Assembly (NCBI GenBank): GCA_028284935.1
Contig: JANQQQ010000010.1
Coordinates: forward strand, 1 to 64,000
Reading direction: 5' to 3'
Origin: Croceivirga sp.
Lineage (GTDB): Bacteria; Bacteroidota; Bacteroidia; Flavobacteriales; Flavobacteriaceae
Length of the DNA: 64,000 nucleotides
The notes under the pieces were generated by a model. The model had not been told where the DNA came from. It saw only the letters and a list, made by a program, of their open reading frames with translations, and made no database searches. This document shows, in pieces, positions 37,349 to 46,166 of the stretch. The position numbers and the translations under genes are program-made. Each line of letters opens with the position of its first letter. Position 1 is the stretch's first letter.

Positions 37349-37461
37349 CTTCTTTTCATTAAAATGCTAAGCAAAGCCGTGCCGCGAAACTCACAAACAA
37401 ACTAAACTTTGCTATACCTACTAACTCAATGATTCCGTTGAGTTCTGTAAAAAGGAATATT

Positions 37462-37953
37462 TTAAGGGAATTGCTGAAATTTCCTATATCTGTCAGGCAC
37501 CGGGAATTCAGGAGTTACACCATGCCAGAACATATTGATAATCCACCATCTGTCCTGATAGTAGGCCAATTGAATACTTTTTACATCTTGTTTGTAAGGT
37601 TTGTTGTTGGCCATATCCTCCTTACTATGGAAAGCCTCGCAGTGGCTAAAGGCATGACCAATATTCCCATAGGTTTCTACCACCCTACCTAATTCTCTTT
37701 CATAAAAAGCAGTTTCTCGAGTATTATTAAACCAAAAACCAATGCGCTCTATATAGTCATTAGGGTGTATCCATTGAGGTCTAAAGTTTCGGTTAATGTC
37801 GTACTCATAACCAATCTTCATCCCTTGGGGATGAAATAAAAATTTCATAAACTCCCAATCTCTTTTCTCACCAGGCTCACCGCCAAGACAAGCGTAGAAT
37901 GCAGTAATTAAGTCGTCAATGGTTTGTACCTTTTCTAAATATTCTTTTTTCAT
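37462..37953 (-). CDS. NTF2/SnoaL-like small protein
   Basis: 163 residues without a signal. The helix-strand pattern with TIDDLITAFYACLGG near the start, HPND in the middle and SIQLAYYQDRWWIINMFW at the end is that of the NTF2-like fold (DUF4440/SnoaL clan). Members range from isomerases to binding proteins; no catalytic assignment is possible. It is monocistronic with a strong terminator and is not obviously tied to the glycan pathway. Confidence 0.75.
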   Translation of the reverse strand: MKKEYLEKVQTIDDLITAFYACLGGEPGEKRDWEFMKFLFHPQGMKIGYEYDINRNFRPQWIHPNDYIERIGFWFNNTRETAFYERELGRVVETYGNIGHAFSHCEAFHSKEDMANNKPYKQDVKSIQLAYYQDRWWIINMFWHGVTPEFPVPDRYRKFQQFP

Positions 37954-38053
37954 TATCTATGGTTTTATTGGTATCCCATTTATTTTCAAAATACCTAAAC
38001 GCGAAGTAAAACCAATTATTTCAAAAAATTTTAATATCAGAATGATTTTTGGA

Positions 38054-38279
38054 TTATTTACTCCTTTGTACCGCTGAATGGTAATACGCGGACATGAACC
38101 CAATTCCACTATTGTTTTTGAATTTTGGTAGTGCCTCTAAGATGGATTCTTTATAGTTTAACCCTTTCCTGCTTTCGGTTGCCGCATCAAACCCTTTGAA
38201 CAGTGACCGGAATCTGTCCATTTAAATGGTTTTTCAAAGCTTCCCTAATCTCTACGTAATTCGTTTCAAATTTGTGCAT
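38054..38279 (-). pseudogene. Possible frameshifted small gene remnant
   Basis: Two overlapping reverse frames look coding. The first runs from ATG 38279 to TGA 38187 (30 residues, starts MHKFETNYVEIREALKNHL). The second runs to TAA 38054 (55 residues from ATG 38221, includes FDAATESRKGLNYKESILEA). They overlap by 35 bases in different frames, as if one gene of about 75 codons had suffered a frameshift. I do not recognise the family; chance is a real alternative. Confidence 0.3.
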
Positions 38280-38371
38280 CCGAATTAAAAGGTAGTTGTT
38301 TCAATCTCTTGTTATACAACCTTTGGAACAACCTTTTTTAAATGAACTATGAGCTAAACTGATATTTGTTT

Positions 38372-38379
38372 TACTTTTG
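38372..38379 (+). promoter_or_regulatory. Possible -7 box of the epimerase gene
   Basis: TACTTTTG matches TAnnTTTG, 67 bases ahead of ATG 38447; no clear -33 box. Confidence 0.35.
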
Positions 38380-38446
38380 TTAAAATTTGCATTTAGTTCA
38401 CCTCAGGAGCTAGGTGGTTCACTTTTTTTGAAATTATTTGGAGTAA

Positions 38447-39277
38447 ATGAAAATACTTATTACCGGAGGTAATTCTAGCGTTTCAAGGTATCTAATACCT
38501 TTGTTGTCAAATGGTTATGAAATAATTACAGTTGGTCGTAGGGACTGTGATATTAATTTGGACCCTAATAGGCCTTTTACTGACCAGCTTCCCGATCAGG
38601 TAGACATTGTGATTCATACGGCGGCCGCATTTGGAAGACAAACAGATGAGCAGATATATGAAACTCAAAAGTTTAATGTATTGGACACAATGCAATTGTG
38701 TTTTCATTTGAAAAAAATGAATGTGAAACACTATGTTTACATTTCAAGCATATTTGCCCATTTGGAAGAAGGTTCACCACTATATAGCATATACGCTATC
38801 TCAAAAAGGCATTCAGAGGAGATTATACAATACTGTTTGAAAAGGGACGAAATTCCATATACCATTTTAAGGCCCTCTCAGTTATATGGTAATGATCCTT
38901 CTTTTATACCTCATCATCCGTTTCTTTATCAAATTATAGAAAAAGCATCTAAAGGTGAGAAAATCACCTTATTTGGAGAGCATGGTGGAAGTGCGAACTA
39001 TCTTCACATTAAGGATTTTACGGAAACCATTTACAGGGTGGTCAAAAATGGTGTATTTGGAGTATATGATTCTATTACAAGGACTCCCAATACTTATCTG
39101 GAGATTGCCAGTATCGTTTATGAATTAACGAATAACCCTGTTAACATTGAGTTTTTAAGGGATAGAAAAGAATCAGGTCAAGGATTTACCTTCGATGATA
39201 CCATTTATAAAAAGTTAGACTTTTTTCCAAAAATGTCTATGAGAGATGGTTTGTCAGAGATACTGGATGTAACCTAA
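38447..39277 (+). CDS. NAD-dependent epimerase/dehydratase (extended SDR)
   Basis: 276 residues. The dinucleotide loop is ILITGGNSSVSRYLI (3-17), where the usual GxxGxxG is degenerate (GGNSSVS). VIHTAAAFGRQ follows, and the catalytic YSIYAISK supplies Tyr and Lys. LRPSQLYG is the family substrate motif. It probably epimerises or dehydrates an NDP-sugar for the surface polymer. It is alone on the plus strand, convergent with the SDR-ATP-grasp cassette, and short for the family (usually about 310). Confidence 0.83.
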   Translation: MKILITGGNSSVSRYLIPLLSNGYEIITVGRRDCDINLDPNRPFTDQLPDQVDIVIHTAAAFGRQTDEQIYETQKFNVLDTMQLCFHLKKMNVKHYVYISSIFAHLEEGSPLYSIYAISKRHSEEIIQYCLKRDEIPYTILRPSQLYGNDPSFIPHHPFLYQIIEKASKGEKITLFGEHGGSANYLHIKDFTETIYRVVKNGVFGVYDSITRTPNTYLEIASIVYELTNNPVNIEFLRDRKESGQGFTFDDTIYKKLDFFPKMSMRDGLSEILDVT

Positions 39278-39307
39278 CTTGGGTATTATTCAACCATTCG
39301 TTCGTCC

Positions 39308-39406
39308 TTAAAATACTACCTCAACGGCTTTTGGGTGCGCTGCAAAAACTTGAGTTGTTTTTCCATTGGTTGGGTCGGTTAGGCTGAGTATACCTTTAAT
39401 TGGCAT
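39308..39406 (-). other. Small open frame behind the KduD-like gene
   Basis: A 32-residue frame starting one base after the TAA of the SDR gene (ATG 39406, starts MPIKGILSLTDPTNGK). Tight placement suggests it could be translated, or be the stump of a lost downstream gene. No family recognised. Confidence 0.25.
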
Positions 39407-39407
39407 G

Positions 39408-40175
39408 TTATCGACCCAAATACCCTCCATCTACGGGAATTACAGTTCCAGTTACATAATCACTGGCCTCAGAAGCTAAAAAAACCGTCAGTCCCTGTAA
39501 GTCTTCCCCTTTTCCCCATCTTTTCATTGGTACTCTCATAAATACCTCATCAGTACGTTTTTTATCGTTGATGAGCGCAGTGTTCAATTGAGTATCCATA
39601 TACCCTGGGGCAATGGCATTAACGCAAATACCTTTTGCTGCCCAATCATTTGAGAGGGCTTTGGTCAACTGTCCTACACCTCCTTTAGAAGCTGCATAGG
39701 CAGGTATGGTAATTCCACCAAGAAAACTCATTAGGGAAGCGATGTTTATAATTTTTCCGCCGCCATTTTCAATCATGGTATTCCCCGCATACTTACAATA
39801 GTAGAACGTGGCGTCTAGATTAATCGCTATCACCTTACTCCATTCCTGTTCTGGAAAGTCTTCACTGGGATATCTTCTTTGGATTCCCGCAGAGTTAATC
39901 AAGATATCAACCGTACCTCCTAATATGTCAAGTGAAGTAGCATAAGACTCCTTAATTTGTTCAATCTGGCTTACATCGGCTTGAATGGCACTTACGTCAA
40001 GGCCATCTGCCTTAAACTCGTCGCAGATGTCAAAAACCCGCTGATCAAAATCAATGACCACAGTTTTTGCCCCCGCCTGGCTTATGGCTTCTACCATGGC
40101 TTTGCCAAGATCTCCTGCACCTCCTACTACAATTGCCTTCTTTCCCTTTAAACTAAATTTGTCTAAAATGTTCAT
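39408..40175 (-). CDS. KduD-like short-chain dehydrogenase
   Basis: 255 residues. The NAD(P) loop is GGAGDLGKAM (about 19-28), NSAGIQRR is followed by catalytic Ser in IINIASLMS and Tyr-Lys in AYAASKGG, and the C-terminus is VIPVDGGYLGR. The sequence around AGIQRRYPSEDF and IAPGYMDTQLN resembles 2-dehydro-3-deoxy-D-gluconate 5-dehydrogenase (KduD) and gluconate 5-dehydrogenases. It would oxidise or reduce a sugar acid or sugar. Last gene of the five-gene cassette; 75 bases separate it from the ATP-grasp gene. Confidence 0.85.
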   Translation of the reverse strand: MNILDKFSLKGKKAIVVGGAGDLGKAMVEAISQAGAKTVVIDFDQRVFDICDEFKADGLDVSAIQADVSQIEQIKESYATSLDILGGTVDILINSAGIQRRYPSEDFPEQEWSKVIAINLDATFYYCKYAGNTMIENGGGKIINIASLMSFLGGITIPAYAASKGGVGQLTKALSNDWAAKGICVNAIAPGYMDTQLNTALINDKKRTDEVFMRVPMKRWGKGEDLQGLTVFLASEASDYVTGTVIPVDGGYLGR

Positions 40176-40250
40176 TTCATTATTTTTTAACAGATTGGTA
40201 TTGAGAGATATAAGTAGTGTTGATGGTTTTTGTTAAAAAAACCCAGAATT

Positions 40251-41543
40251 TTAACTGAAAATATAATCCTCTGTTTTCCAGGGTTTTAACCACTCGATTA
40301 CCATATCGTCGCCATTGGAATCAGTGACTTTCAGGGTATTTTTTATGTCTTCGATGGTTTCATTGATTCCAAAGATGGAATCCGCTGCCGTATAAATTCT
40401 GAATAAAACCTGTCTTTCTGTTCCAATCCATTCATCCTTAACGGTATCTCCAACTTTAAATCGTTCTACGACAAAATTCACGTTCTTATGAGATTTTACG
40501 GCATCCAACCCTTCAATAGATTCTATTTTTCCACCTTTTAACAACACCCAAACAGAGCAAGCAGCCCCACCCTTTAACATATAATCGTTTCGCTCTGAAA
40601 AATCACTTTCACCAAAAACACCGGTAAGGGCATAGTTGATCAACATTTTGCGATGATCGAACCCATTGATATGGGCCAAGTGGATGTGTGGGGCCTCACC
40701 TTGCAATCGAAATCCTGGATCATAGCTATAAAAAACATTGTCCTCTACAAAGAATTGTACATTAAGAACACCGGTCTGTATTTCCAGTCCTTTAAACATT
40801 TCACATAGTTTAGGGTGAACCTCTTTTACAAATAATTCGGTATACGTTGAGGGATATACCGTACCAATGGCTATTGGACTGGAATCACCTTGAAGCCTGG
40901 TTAGGTATCTATCATAGGTGGCAGAAAGATAGGGAATGCCATCTTTGAATGTATAGTAGACAGCCATATCATCACAATGGGAATCCATATACTTTTCGAC
41001 CAAAACCACGCCTTTCTTTGAGAACTTCAATACGTTCTGAACCGTTGCGATATAGTCTTCTTCATCACGGCAAATCTTCATGCCCACACCTCCGCCACTG
41101 TCCACCGGTTTTACCATCAATGGAAAATCAACATTTTCGGGTTTTTTTACTGCAGTATCCCTATTCAAATAAATCCCAGGAATATCTTGAACGCCATATT
41201 CAGCGCAATAACGTTTGTAACCATCTTTACTGCAAAAGGCCTCTATTGTTTTCTCGTTGGCATAGCAATGCACACCTAATCTCTCACAAATTTCGCGATA
41301 AGGTTTGACCAATATATCGGCAACTCCCACTAGGACACCATCTACCTTTCTATCCTTTGCTACAGCAACGATACCGTCAATGTCAAAGCCATCGATGTCA
41401 TGGGTTTCTGCAGCGTTCTTTTTCGCCGGTGCATTGGGATTGGGGTCAATAACAATAGTGTAAATGCCCATAGCGTTGGCAATATCCACTAAAACTCCCG
41501 TTTCTGGGTTGCCGCCCAGAATTATTAATCTTTTTTCTGACAT
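40251..41543 (-). CDS. ATP-grasp carboxylate ligase
   Basis: 430 residues. A preATP-grasp Rossmann domain opens with LIILGGNPETGVLV (6-19). The ATP-grasp fold has FPLMVKPVDSGGGVGM (about 140-155) as nucleotide-binding strand and Gly loop, VLVEKYM, and the metal-ligand region NVQFFVEDNVFYSYDPGFRLQGE in two parts. The C-terminal 110 residues resemble the ATP-grasp-associated domain that follows carbamoyl-phosphate-synthase-like ligases. Members join a carboxylate to an amine or thiol through an acyl phosphate. Substrates are unknown. Coexpressed with a lactonase and two dehydrogenases, it may activate a sugar acid (inference). Confidence 0.85.
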   Translation of the reverse strand: MSEKRLIILGGNPETGVLVDIANAMGIYTIVIDPNPNAPAKKNAAETHDIDGFDIDGIVAVAKDRKVDGVLVGVADILVKPYREICERLGVHCYANEKTIEAFCSKDGYKRYCAEYGVQDIPGIYLNRDTAVKKPENVDFPLMVKPVDSGGGVGMKICRDEEDYIATVQNVLKFSKKGVVLVEKYMDSHCDDMAVYYTFKDGIPYLSATYDRYLTRLQGDSSPIAIGTVYPSTYTELFVKEVHPKLCEMFKGLEIQTGVLNVQFFVEDNVFYSYDPGFRLQGEAPHIHLAHINGFDHRKMLINYALTGVFGESDFSERNDYMLKGGAACSVWVLLKGGKIESIEGLDAVKSHKNVNFVVERFKVGDTVKDEWIGTERQVLFRIYTAADSIFGINETIEDIKNTLKVTDSNGDDMVIEWLKPWKTEDYIFS

Positions 41544-41555
41544 GTTGTTTTATTT

Positions 41556-42800
41556 CTAATGATGAATATTGATCGGATTGTACCTATAAGATGTATCAAA
41601 GTTAAGTTGACTTAATAAAAGTTTAATCTCAGTTAGTTCAGTTTTAAGTTTTGAAATTTTTTGTTCTGAAATGCCAAATAACAACAATTCTTCGGTAATA
41701 TTCTTCCAGACTTTTGGATTTATGGTAGCAATAATGATAGCCTCAAATTTTAAATTGGCCAAACTGCTTATGGGTTCTACTATGTTCTTCCCGATTTGCA
41801 GTTGATGATAATCTATGTCCACCCAGCCCACAATATCAAAAAAATTATTTTTTAAATTATTATTAAGTAGGTGTTGACCAAACGAGCCTGAGCTATAAAC
41901 CGCAACCTTTGCCCCCTTCCTTATTCCTAAAAAAGGATTGTAATTGACATTTTCAAAATCTTGATTTACCAATCCACCTGTGCGCACCAATATTTGTGAA
42001 TATAAATAATAAGCAAGCTGTTCATTTAAATTGTCTTCATCCAAAACCTCGGATAATTCTGTTTTTAGATAGCTCATTAATAACCCCAATCGGTAGAATT
42101 CTTTATCAAAGTGCTCTATGGATTTAACAATGGAATCATGGCGTTGCCTGTAATAATACAAAGGTATCTTGCTGATTACCAAGTTGTGACTAATGGCTAA
42201 ATAGCTATAGGTTATTGCCGCGTCTTCGCCCATCACAATTTCGTTGGGTACATGGGGAAGTATTTGGGTAAGTAAATCCCTTCGGAATAATTTGTTCCAA
42301 ACGTACGTGGAGACACCATGTTCACAAAACGCTCCGGAGTAAATTGCCTTTGGAAGAATTTGTTGTTCAATTTCTTTTCGGTCATAAATACCAGGATTAA
42401 TGGGTCTAATGGTTTCTATTTTCCCGTCAAACTCCCTGAAATGCCCCGTGATAACAAAATCTGCATTATTTGCCAAGGCGTAACCCACCATGGTATCCAA
42501 AAAGAAATGATCTATCCAATCATCACCATCAACAAAAGAAATGTATTGGCCTATTGAAGCATCGAGCCCGGCTTTCCGTGCACTTAATAGGCCACCATTT
42601 GATTTATGGACAACCCTCACCCTTTTATCACGACGGGCATAATCGTCACAAATAGTGGGACAATTATCAGGGCTACCGTCATCTACTAAGATGAGTTCAA
42701 AATTCTCAAACGATTGTTCAAGTATGCTATCTACGCATTTGTGAAGATAGTTTTCCACTCCATAGATGGGAACAATCACACTGACTATTGGTGGGGTCAT
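41556..42800 (-). CDS. GT2 glycosyltransferase with C-terminal Rossmann domain
   Basis: 414 residues. The GT-A domain (about 5-230) has SVIVPIYGVENYL, LVDDGSPDNCPTICDDY and the metal-binding VDGDD. From about 303 a second fold begins (KVAVYSSGSFGQHLL), a glycine-rich Rossmann start followed by VGWVDIDYH and FEAIIIATINPKVW. It resembles the CoA- or nucleotide-binding domains of PglD-type enzymes attached to some polymer transferases. The gene starts on the base following the lactonase stop. It likely transfers an unusual sugar made by this cassette, but donor and acceptor are not known. Confidence 0.85.
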   Translation of the reverse strand: MTPPIVSVIVPIYGVENYLHKCVDSILEQSFENFELILVDDGSPDNCPTICDDYARRDKRVRVVHKSNGGLLSARKAGLDASIGQYISFVDGDDWIDHFFLDTMVGYALANNADFVITGHFREFDGKIETIRPINPGIYDRKEIEQQILPKAIYSGAFCEHGVSTYVWNKLFRRDLLTQILPHVPNEIVMGEDAAITYSYLAISHNLVISKIPLYYYRQRHDSIVKSIEHFDKEFYRLGLLMSYLKTELSEVLDEDNLNEQLAYYLYSQILVRTGGLVNQDFENVNYNPFLGIRKGAKVAVYSSGSFGQHLLNNNLKNNFFDIVGWVDIDYHQLQIGKNIVEPISSLANLKFEAIIIATINPKVWKNITEELLLFGISEQKISKLKTELTEIKLLLSQLNFDTSYRYNPINIHH

Positions 42801-43622
42801 TTACTGTAATTTATTATTCTCAAAATAAAACAATCCTCCTCCTAAATTATTGTTTTGTTCATTGGATTTTGCTGTAGTAACATACAGACCACCTTTGTTA
42901 TCAAAAGTGCAAGAGGTGACATTTGGGCAAGGTAACTCCAAAACCCGTAGTTTTTTTCCAGAAAATGGATTCCAGAGCGAAACACATGCCCCCCCCCATT
43001 CGGCAATCCAAAGATTTCCGTCCTTATCCCTACACATTCCGTCTGGACTTCCGTTTTCTTTAAACTCAATGATGTAGCCCTCAAATTTCACATCACCAGT
43101 GTCGATATTATAGGAATATTGTGCCACCTTTCTTGAAGGAGTATCAATGAAATAGAGTAAGGAATTGTCTTGGGAGAACGCAAGACCATTGGAAATAGTG
43201 GTATTTTCGATAATCATCTTGTATTTTCCTTTGTAAAAAGAAAAGACTTTTCCTCTCTTTGGCAATACTTCTGGATACCCCATGGTACCAATAAGCAATC
43301 GACCTTGAACATCTTCAATGCCATCATTAAAGCGCATATCATTTTCAATTTCAATTTGAAAAGCAAAAGTCGCTTTTAGGGTGTTGAAGTTTATTTCATA
43401 AAAACCATTCTTGGATGCCGCCATAACCTTTCTATGGTCTTTTAGATAGACATTACTGACGGGTGAATCTAGCTTTACACTTAGAATTTTTTTGGCAGCA
43501 GGTTCGTAACAATAAACCAAACCATCAAAAATTGAAACAAAGTAGAGTAAGCTATTGACATGATCAAAAATTGGACCTTCCAGTAGTTCATTGTCCGCAT
43601 AAAAAATGAGTTGAGCTTGCAT
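42801..43622 (-). CDS. SMP-30/gluconolactonase/LRE family lactonase
   Basis: ATG 43622 gives 273 residues; a TTG two codons earlier is less likely. The six-bladed propeller shows the metal-binding residues of the family: Glu in LLEGPIF, Asn in ISNGLAFS, and Asp in SPDGMCRDKDGNLWIAEWGG. RFNDGIEDVQGRLLIGTMG is the substrate-side loop. Members hydrolyse sugar lactones to sugar acids. No signal peptide, so it works in the cytoplasm. Gene lies between an SDR and a glycosyltransferase without gaps of more than a few bases. Confidence 0.87.
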   Translation of the reverse strand: MQAQLIFYADNELLEGPIFDHVNSLLYFVSIFDGLVYCYEPAAKKILSVKLDSPVSNVYLKDHRKVMAASKNGFYEINFNTLKATFAFQIEIENDMRFNDGIEDVQGRLLIGTMGYPEVLPKRGKVFSFYKGKYKMIIENTTISNGLAFSQDNSLLYFIDTPSRKVAQYSYNIDTGDVKFEGYIIEFKENGSPDGMCRDKDGNLWIAEWGGACVSLWNPFSGKKLRVLELPCPNVTSCTFDNKGGLYVTTAKSNEQNNNLGGGLFYFENNKLQ

Positions 43623-43628
43623 AATCAA

Positions 43629-44375
43629 TCAAATATATTCGCCACCTGTAATTCTAATTAGGGAACCGGTGGTCATTGAAGACTCATCGGAAATAAAATA
43701 AAGCACCGCGGGTACAGGATCGGATGGATTTAGCATTCGACCCATGGGGATGATACCTTTTGCCTTGTTTTTTAGGTCTTCTTCCCCAGTGCCTTCACTG
43801 GCTCTTAGTTCAACTTCCCCCTCAGTATTGGTCCAACCCATGACCAGGTAATTTGACCGAATACCATGTTTTGCATAGTGATGGGCAATATGGGTGGATA
43901 GGGTATACAATGTACTTTTCGTAAGGGCATAGGCAGTCCTATCTTCTTGACCATAATCCATATGCGCAGATCCAAAAAATACTATGGATCCCGATCGGGC
44001 ATTTACCATAGTTTTTAGCACATGTTTTAAAAGGAAAAATGGAGCCTTAAGATTAACGTTGAAAACACTATCATAAAGATGCTCTTCAGTATCCAAAATG
44101 GATGCAACCGGCGTAATTCCAGCGTACAAAATCAGAGCATCTATTGTTCCAAACCTTTTTAGGGTTTCATCATGATAATTTTGGAGCTCATCGATTTCAT
44201 TTAAGTCCAACTGGTGAAAATAAAGCTGGCTTTCTGCGTTTGAAGATGCTATGATTTCGTTACCAAGCTTTGCATTTCGCCCACAAAAGGAGACATTATA
44301 CCCTTTCTCCAAACAGGAGTAAAGAATTTCTTTACCAACTCCCTTAACTCCCCCTAAAATCATTACTGTTTTCAT
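43629..44375 (-). CDS. Short-chain dehydrogenase/reductase (first gene of the cassette)
   Basis: ATG 44375 (248 residues) is preferred over TTG 44381. The loop GGVKGVGKEIL (about 7-17) binds NAD(P), the catalytic Ser lies in IVFFGSAHMDY and Tyr-Lys in TAYALTKSTL. The C-terminus ends SLIRITGGEYI. It is a classical SDR; with the lactonase next to it, it could oxidise a sugar hemiacetal to a lactone (inference). Its stop is 7 bases from the lactonase ATG. Confidence 0.83.
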   Translation of the reverse strand: MKTVMILGGVKGVGKEILYSCLEKGYNVSFCGRNAKLGNEIIASSNAESQLYFHQLDLNEIDELQNYHDETLKRFGTIDALILYAGITPVASILDTEEHLYDSVFNVNLKAPFFLLKHVLKTMVNARSGSIVFFGSAHMDYGQEDRTAYALTKSTLYTLSTHIAHHYAKHGIRSNYLVMGWTNTEGEVELRASEGTGEEDLKNKAKGIIPMGRMLNPSDPVPAVLYFISDESSMTTGSLIRITGGEYI

Positions 44376-44381
44376 TAACAA

Positions 44382-44795
44382 TGCTTTAACCTCAATTTGA
44401 AAATTTCAGTCTCAAATCTAGTTATTTATTCCATGGTAATTTTTTTTCTTCTGCGTAAGTAAATTATTCTCGTTTAATTGGAAGGGATTTGCATTGCATT
44501 TGAAAATCTTAAGGTAGTCTTGCGTCAGGTACCCAACGAATTGGACATGGTACCTTGGGGCATATCACTCGAATAACAATGAATTGATTAAAGTGGCAAG
44601 GGTGTTATGTCCCGGCCTGCCAATGACTTGAAGTAACCTCACACTTAAATTGGATTAAATGAAACCGTGGTTAAGTTGTTTATATTGCACTGTTTTTGTA
44701 AAAAGCTATCTGGTCCGAATTTATGGTTTTTAGTCGATAATACTCCAATGTGACCAATAATTGTCCTTTATTCGAATCATCAAACAGACTGTTGC
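44382..44795. other. Gap between divergent genes with a possible gene remnant
   Basis: 414 bases without an intact gene. It holds the cassette promoter. A forward stretch at 44478-44576 reads like the end of a protein (includes NLKVVLRQVPNELDMVPWG and a TAA); the family was not recognised and it may be debris of a former gene. Confidence 0.35.
44413..44420 (-). promoter_or_regulatory. -7 box of the five-gene cassette
   Basis: TAGATTTG on the minus strand matches TAnnTTTG, 37 bases ahead of ATG 44375. No clear -33 box. Confidence 0.45.
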
Positions 44796-45596
44796 ATGTT
44801 GACCTTTGTTGTTCCCGTTAAGAGTAAATTAGTAACCTCAGATTGGGATAAATTCAGTCAATTATTTGAGAGAACCCTAAAGTCAATTTGTAATCAAACG
44901 GATTCAAATTTTAAACTTGTGGTGGTCTGTCATGAAATTCCGGAAACTACTTTCTGTCATCAAAACCTTCATTACGTACATGTTGATTTCAAACCTCCTA
45001 TTCCCAAAGGCTCAGAAAGCTCAAAGAGTCATTATAAAGCTAAGGAAATGGACAAAGGAAAGAAAATATTGCTAGGGGTGGAGTATGCTTCCAAAGCGTT
45101 CAAGACGGATTACATAATGACTGTAGATTCAGATGATTACGTAAGTAAAAATATCTCGACATTTGTGAACAATAACAGTGGACATATTCCTGGTTGGTAT
45201 ATTAAAAATGGATATATTCATTTTGAAGGTAGAAAGTTTTTAGCTAAAACATTTAAGTTCAACCACCTCTGTGGGAGTTCAATAATTGTTAAGCCTGAAC
45301 TCGTGAAGTATTTTATTGGGATTGATTCAACATTTTATTTTAATCATAGACTAACAACCCTTGACTCAAATATAGAACTACAAAAAGTTCCCTTTCCAGC
45401 TGGCATATATAATATAGGAAACGGCGAGAATATTTATATGTCTTCCCAAAAAGCTAAAGCATTCAGTCAACATGGAAATTGGATTTCCTTGAAGGGGCTC
45501 AAAAGATTACTAGGTAGGTTGAAAAACTACCGCTTTAAATTAATAACTAAGGGTTTACGGGATGAATTCAATTTTTACCCAGTTATGGATGAGTAA
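44796..45596 (+). CDS. GT2-like glycosyltransferase
   Basis: 266 residues. The opening LTFVVPVKSK, LFERTLKSICNQTDSNFKLVVVCHE and the metal-binding YIMTVDSDDYV (about 107-117) match GT-A folds of family 2, although the N-terminal insertion around residues 60-90 (Lys-rich) is unusual. The C-terminal third (after about 190) is divergent. It would add a sugar to the polymer repeat. It is alone on the plus strand between minus-strand genes, suggesting acquisition or inversion of its own segment. Confidence 0.75.
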   Translation: MLTFVVPVKSKLVTSDWDKFSQLFERTLKSICNQTDSNFKLVVVCHEIPETTFCHQNLHYVHVDFKPPIPKGSESSKSHYKAKEMDKGKKILLGVEYASKAFKTDYIMTVDSDDYVSKNISTFVNNNSGHIPGWYIKNGYIHFEGRKFLAKTFKFNHLCGSSIIVKPELVKYFIGIDSTFYFNHRLTTLDSNIELQKVPFPAGIYNIGNGENIYMSSQKAKAFSQHGNWISLKGLKRLLGRLKNYRFKLITKGLRDEFNFYPVMDE

Positions 45597-45791
45597 TTGC
45601 ATTACAAAATGTTGTGGGACCAGCATTGGGTTTCTATAATTTCTTCCTATCTACCAGATTTTAGCTCTAAAATAGTTGTTTTCTATTTTTGGTAAGGTAC
45701 ATCCGAATGACAGAGTAGTAAATACTGCCTAGTTTCAGCTATTGATTGGTAAACGAAAATTTCTCAATCAGTATGAAGGCCGCCTTATAGT
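45597..45791. other. Short gene-free stretch
   Basis: 195 bases with no recognisable gene or hairpin, between the GT2-like gene and the cysQ remnant. Confidence 0.4.
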
Positions 45792-46166
45792 CTAACGTTT
45801 TTGTGAATTTCTTTCCTTAATCAACTTTTGCACTAAGAGTTCGTATGCTGCGTAAATTGATTTGTCTTTATAGATAAAAGGTTTATGTTTTTCAAGACTT
45901 ACTCGTTTTGAAGACTTACCCGCAACTGGTCTAGTTTTCGGGTAGCACTACACACTGTATTCCAAATTTTTAACTTCTTCGCTAATAATGGAAACACCCG
46001 TTTTAATTAAACAATCATGAATAATTTCATTGCTTGCCGTATCGGCCTCGGTCAATGGAGAGTCATTATCCTTTATTTTGACATTAAAATTAGGCCTGTC
46101 ATAGATGTCCAAAATTTTCTGGCCCCCTAAAATGGCTGCTTCTATGGCTATTTGTAAATCATCCAC
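45792..46166 (-). pseudogene. cysQ remnant joined to an unknown tail
   Basis: The first 72 codons (46166 to 45948) match the N-terminus of 3'(2'),5'-bisphosphate nucleotidase CysQ: AAILGGQKILDIYD, DNDSPLTEADTASNEII and ISEEVKNLEYS, where the Glu of SEE and the Asp after the DSPLT motif are metal-ligand regions. A full CysQ has about 260 residues; here a TAG follows. The same frame then stays open for about 50 more codons (includes KHKPFIYKDKSIYAAYELL) up to TAG 45792; this tail does not match CysQ. It looks like a deletion junction. The gene cannot make a working phosphatase. Confidence 0.6.

Larger units (their letters stand above)
37954..38446. other. Gap with a possible gene remnant and a promoter
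   Basis: 493 bases without an intact gene. It holds the possible frameshifted remnant at 38054-38279 and the -7 box at 38372. Just before the next gene, CACCT and AGGTG form a short hairpin flanked by direct GTTCAC repeats (38396-38422). Confidence 0.4.
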
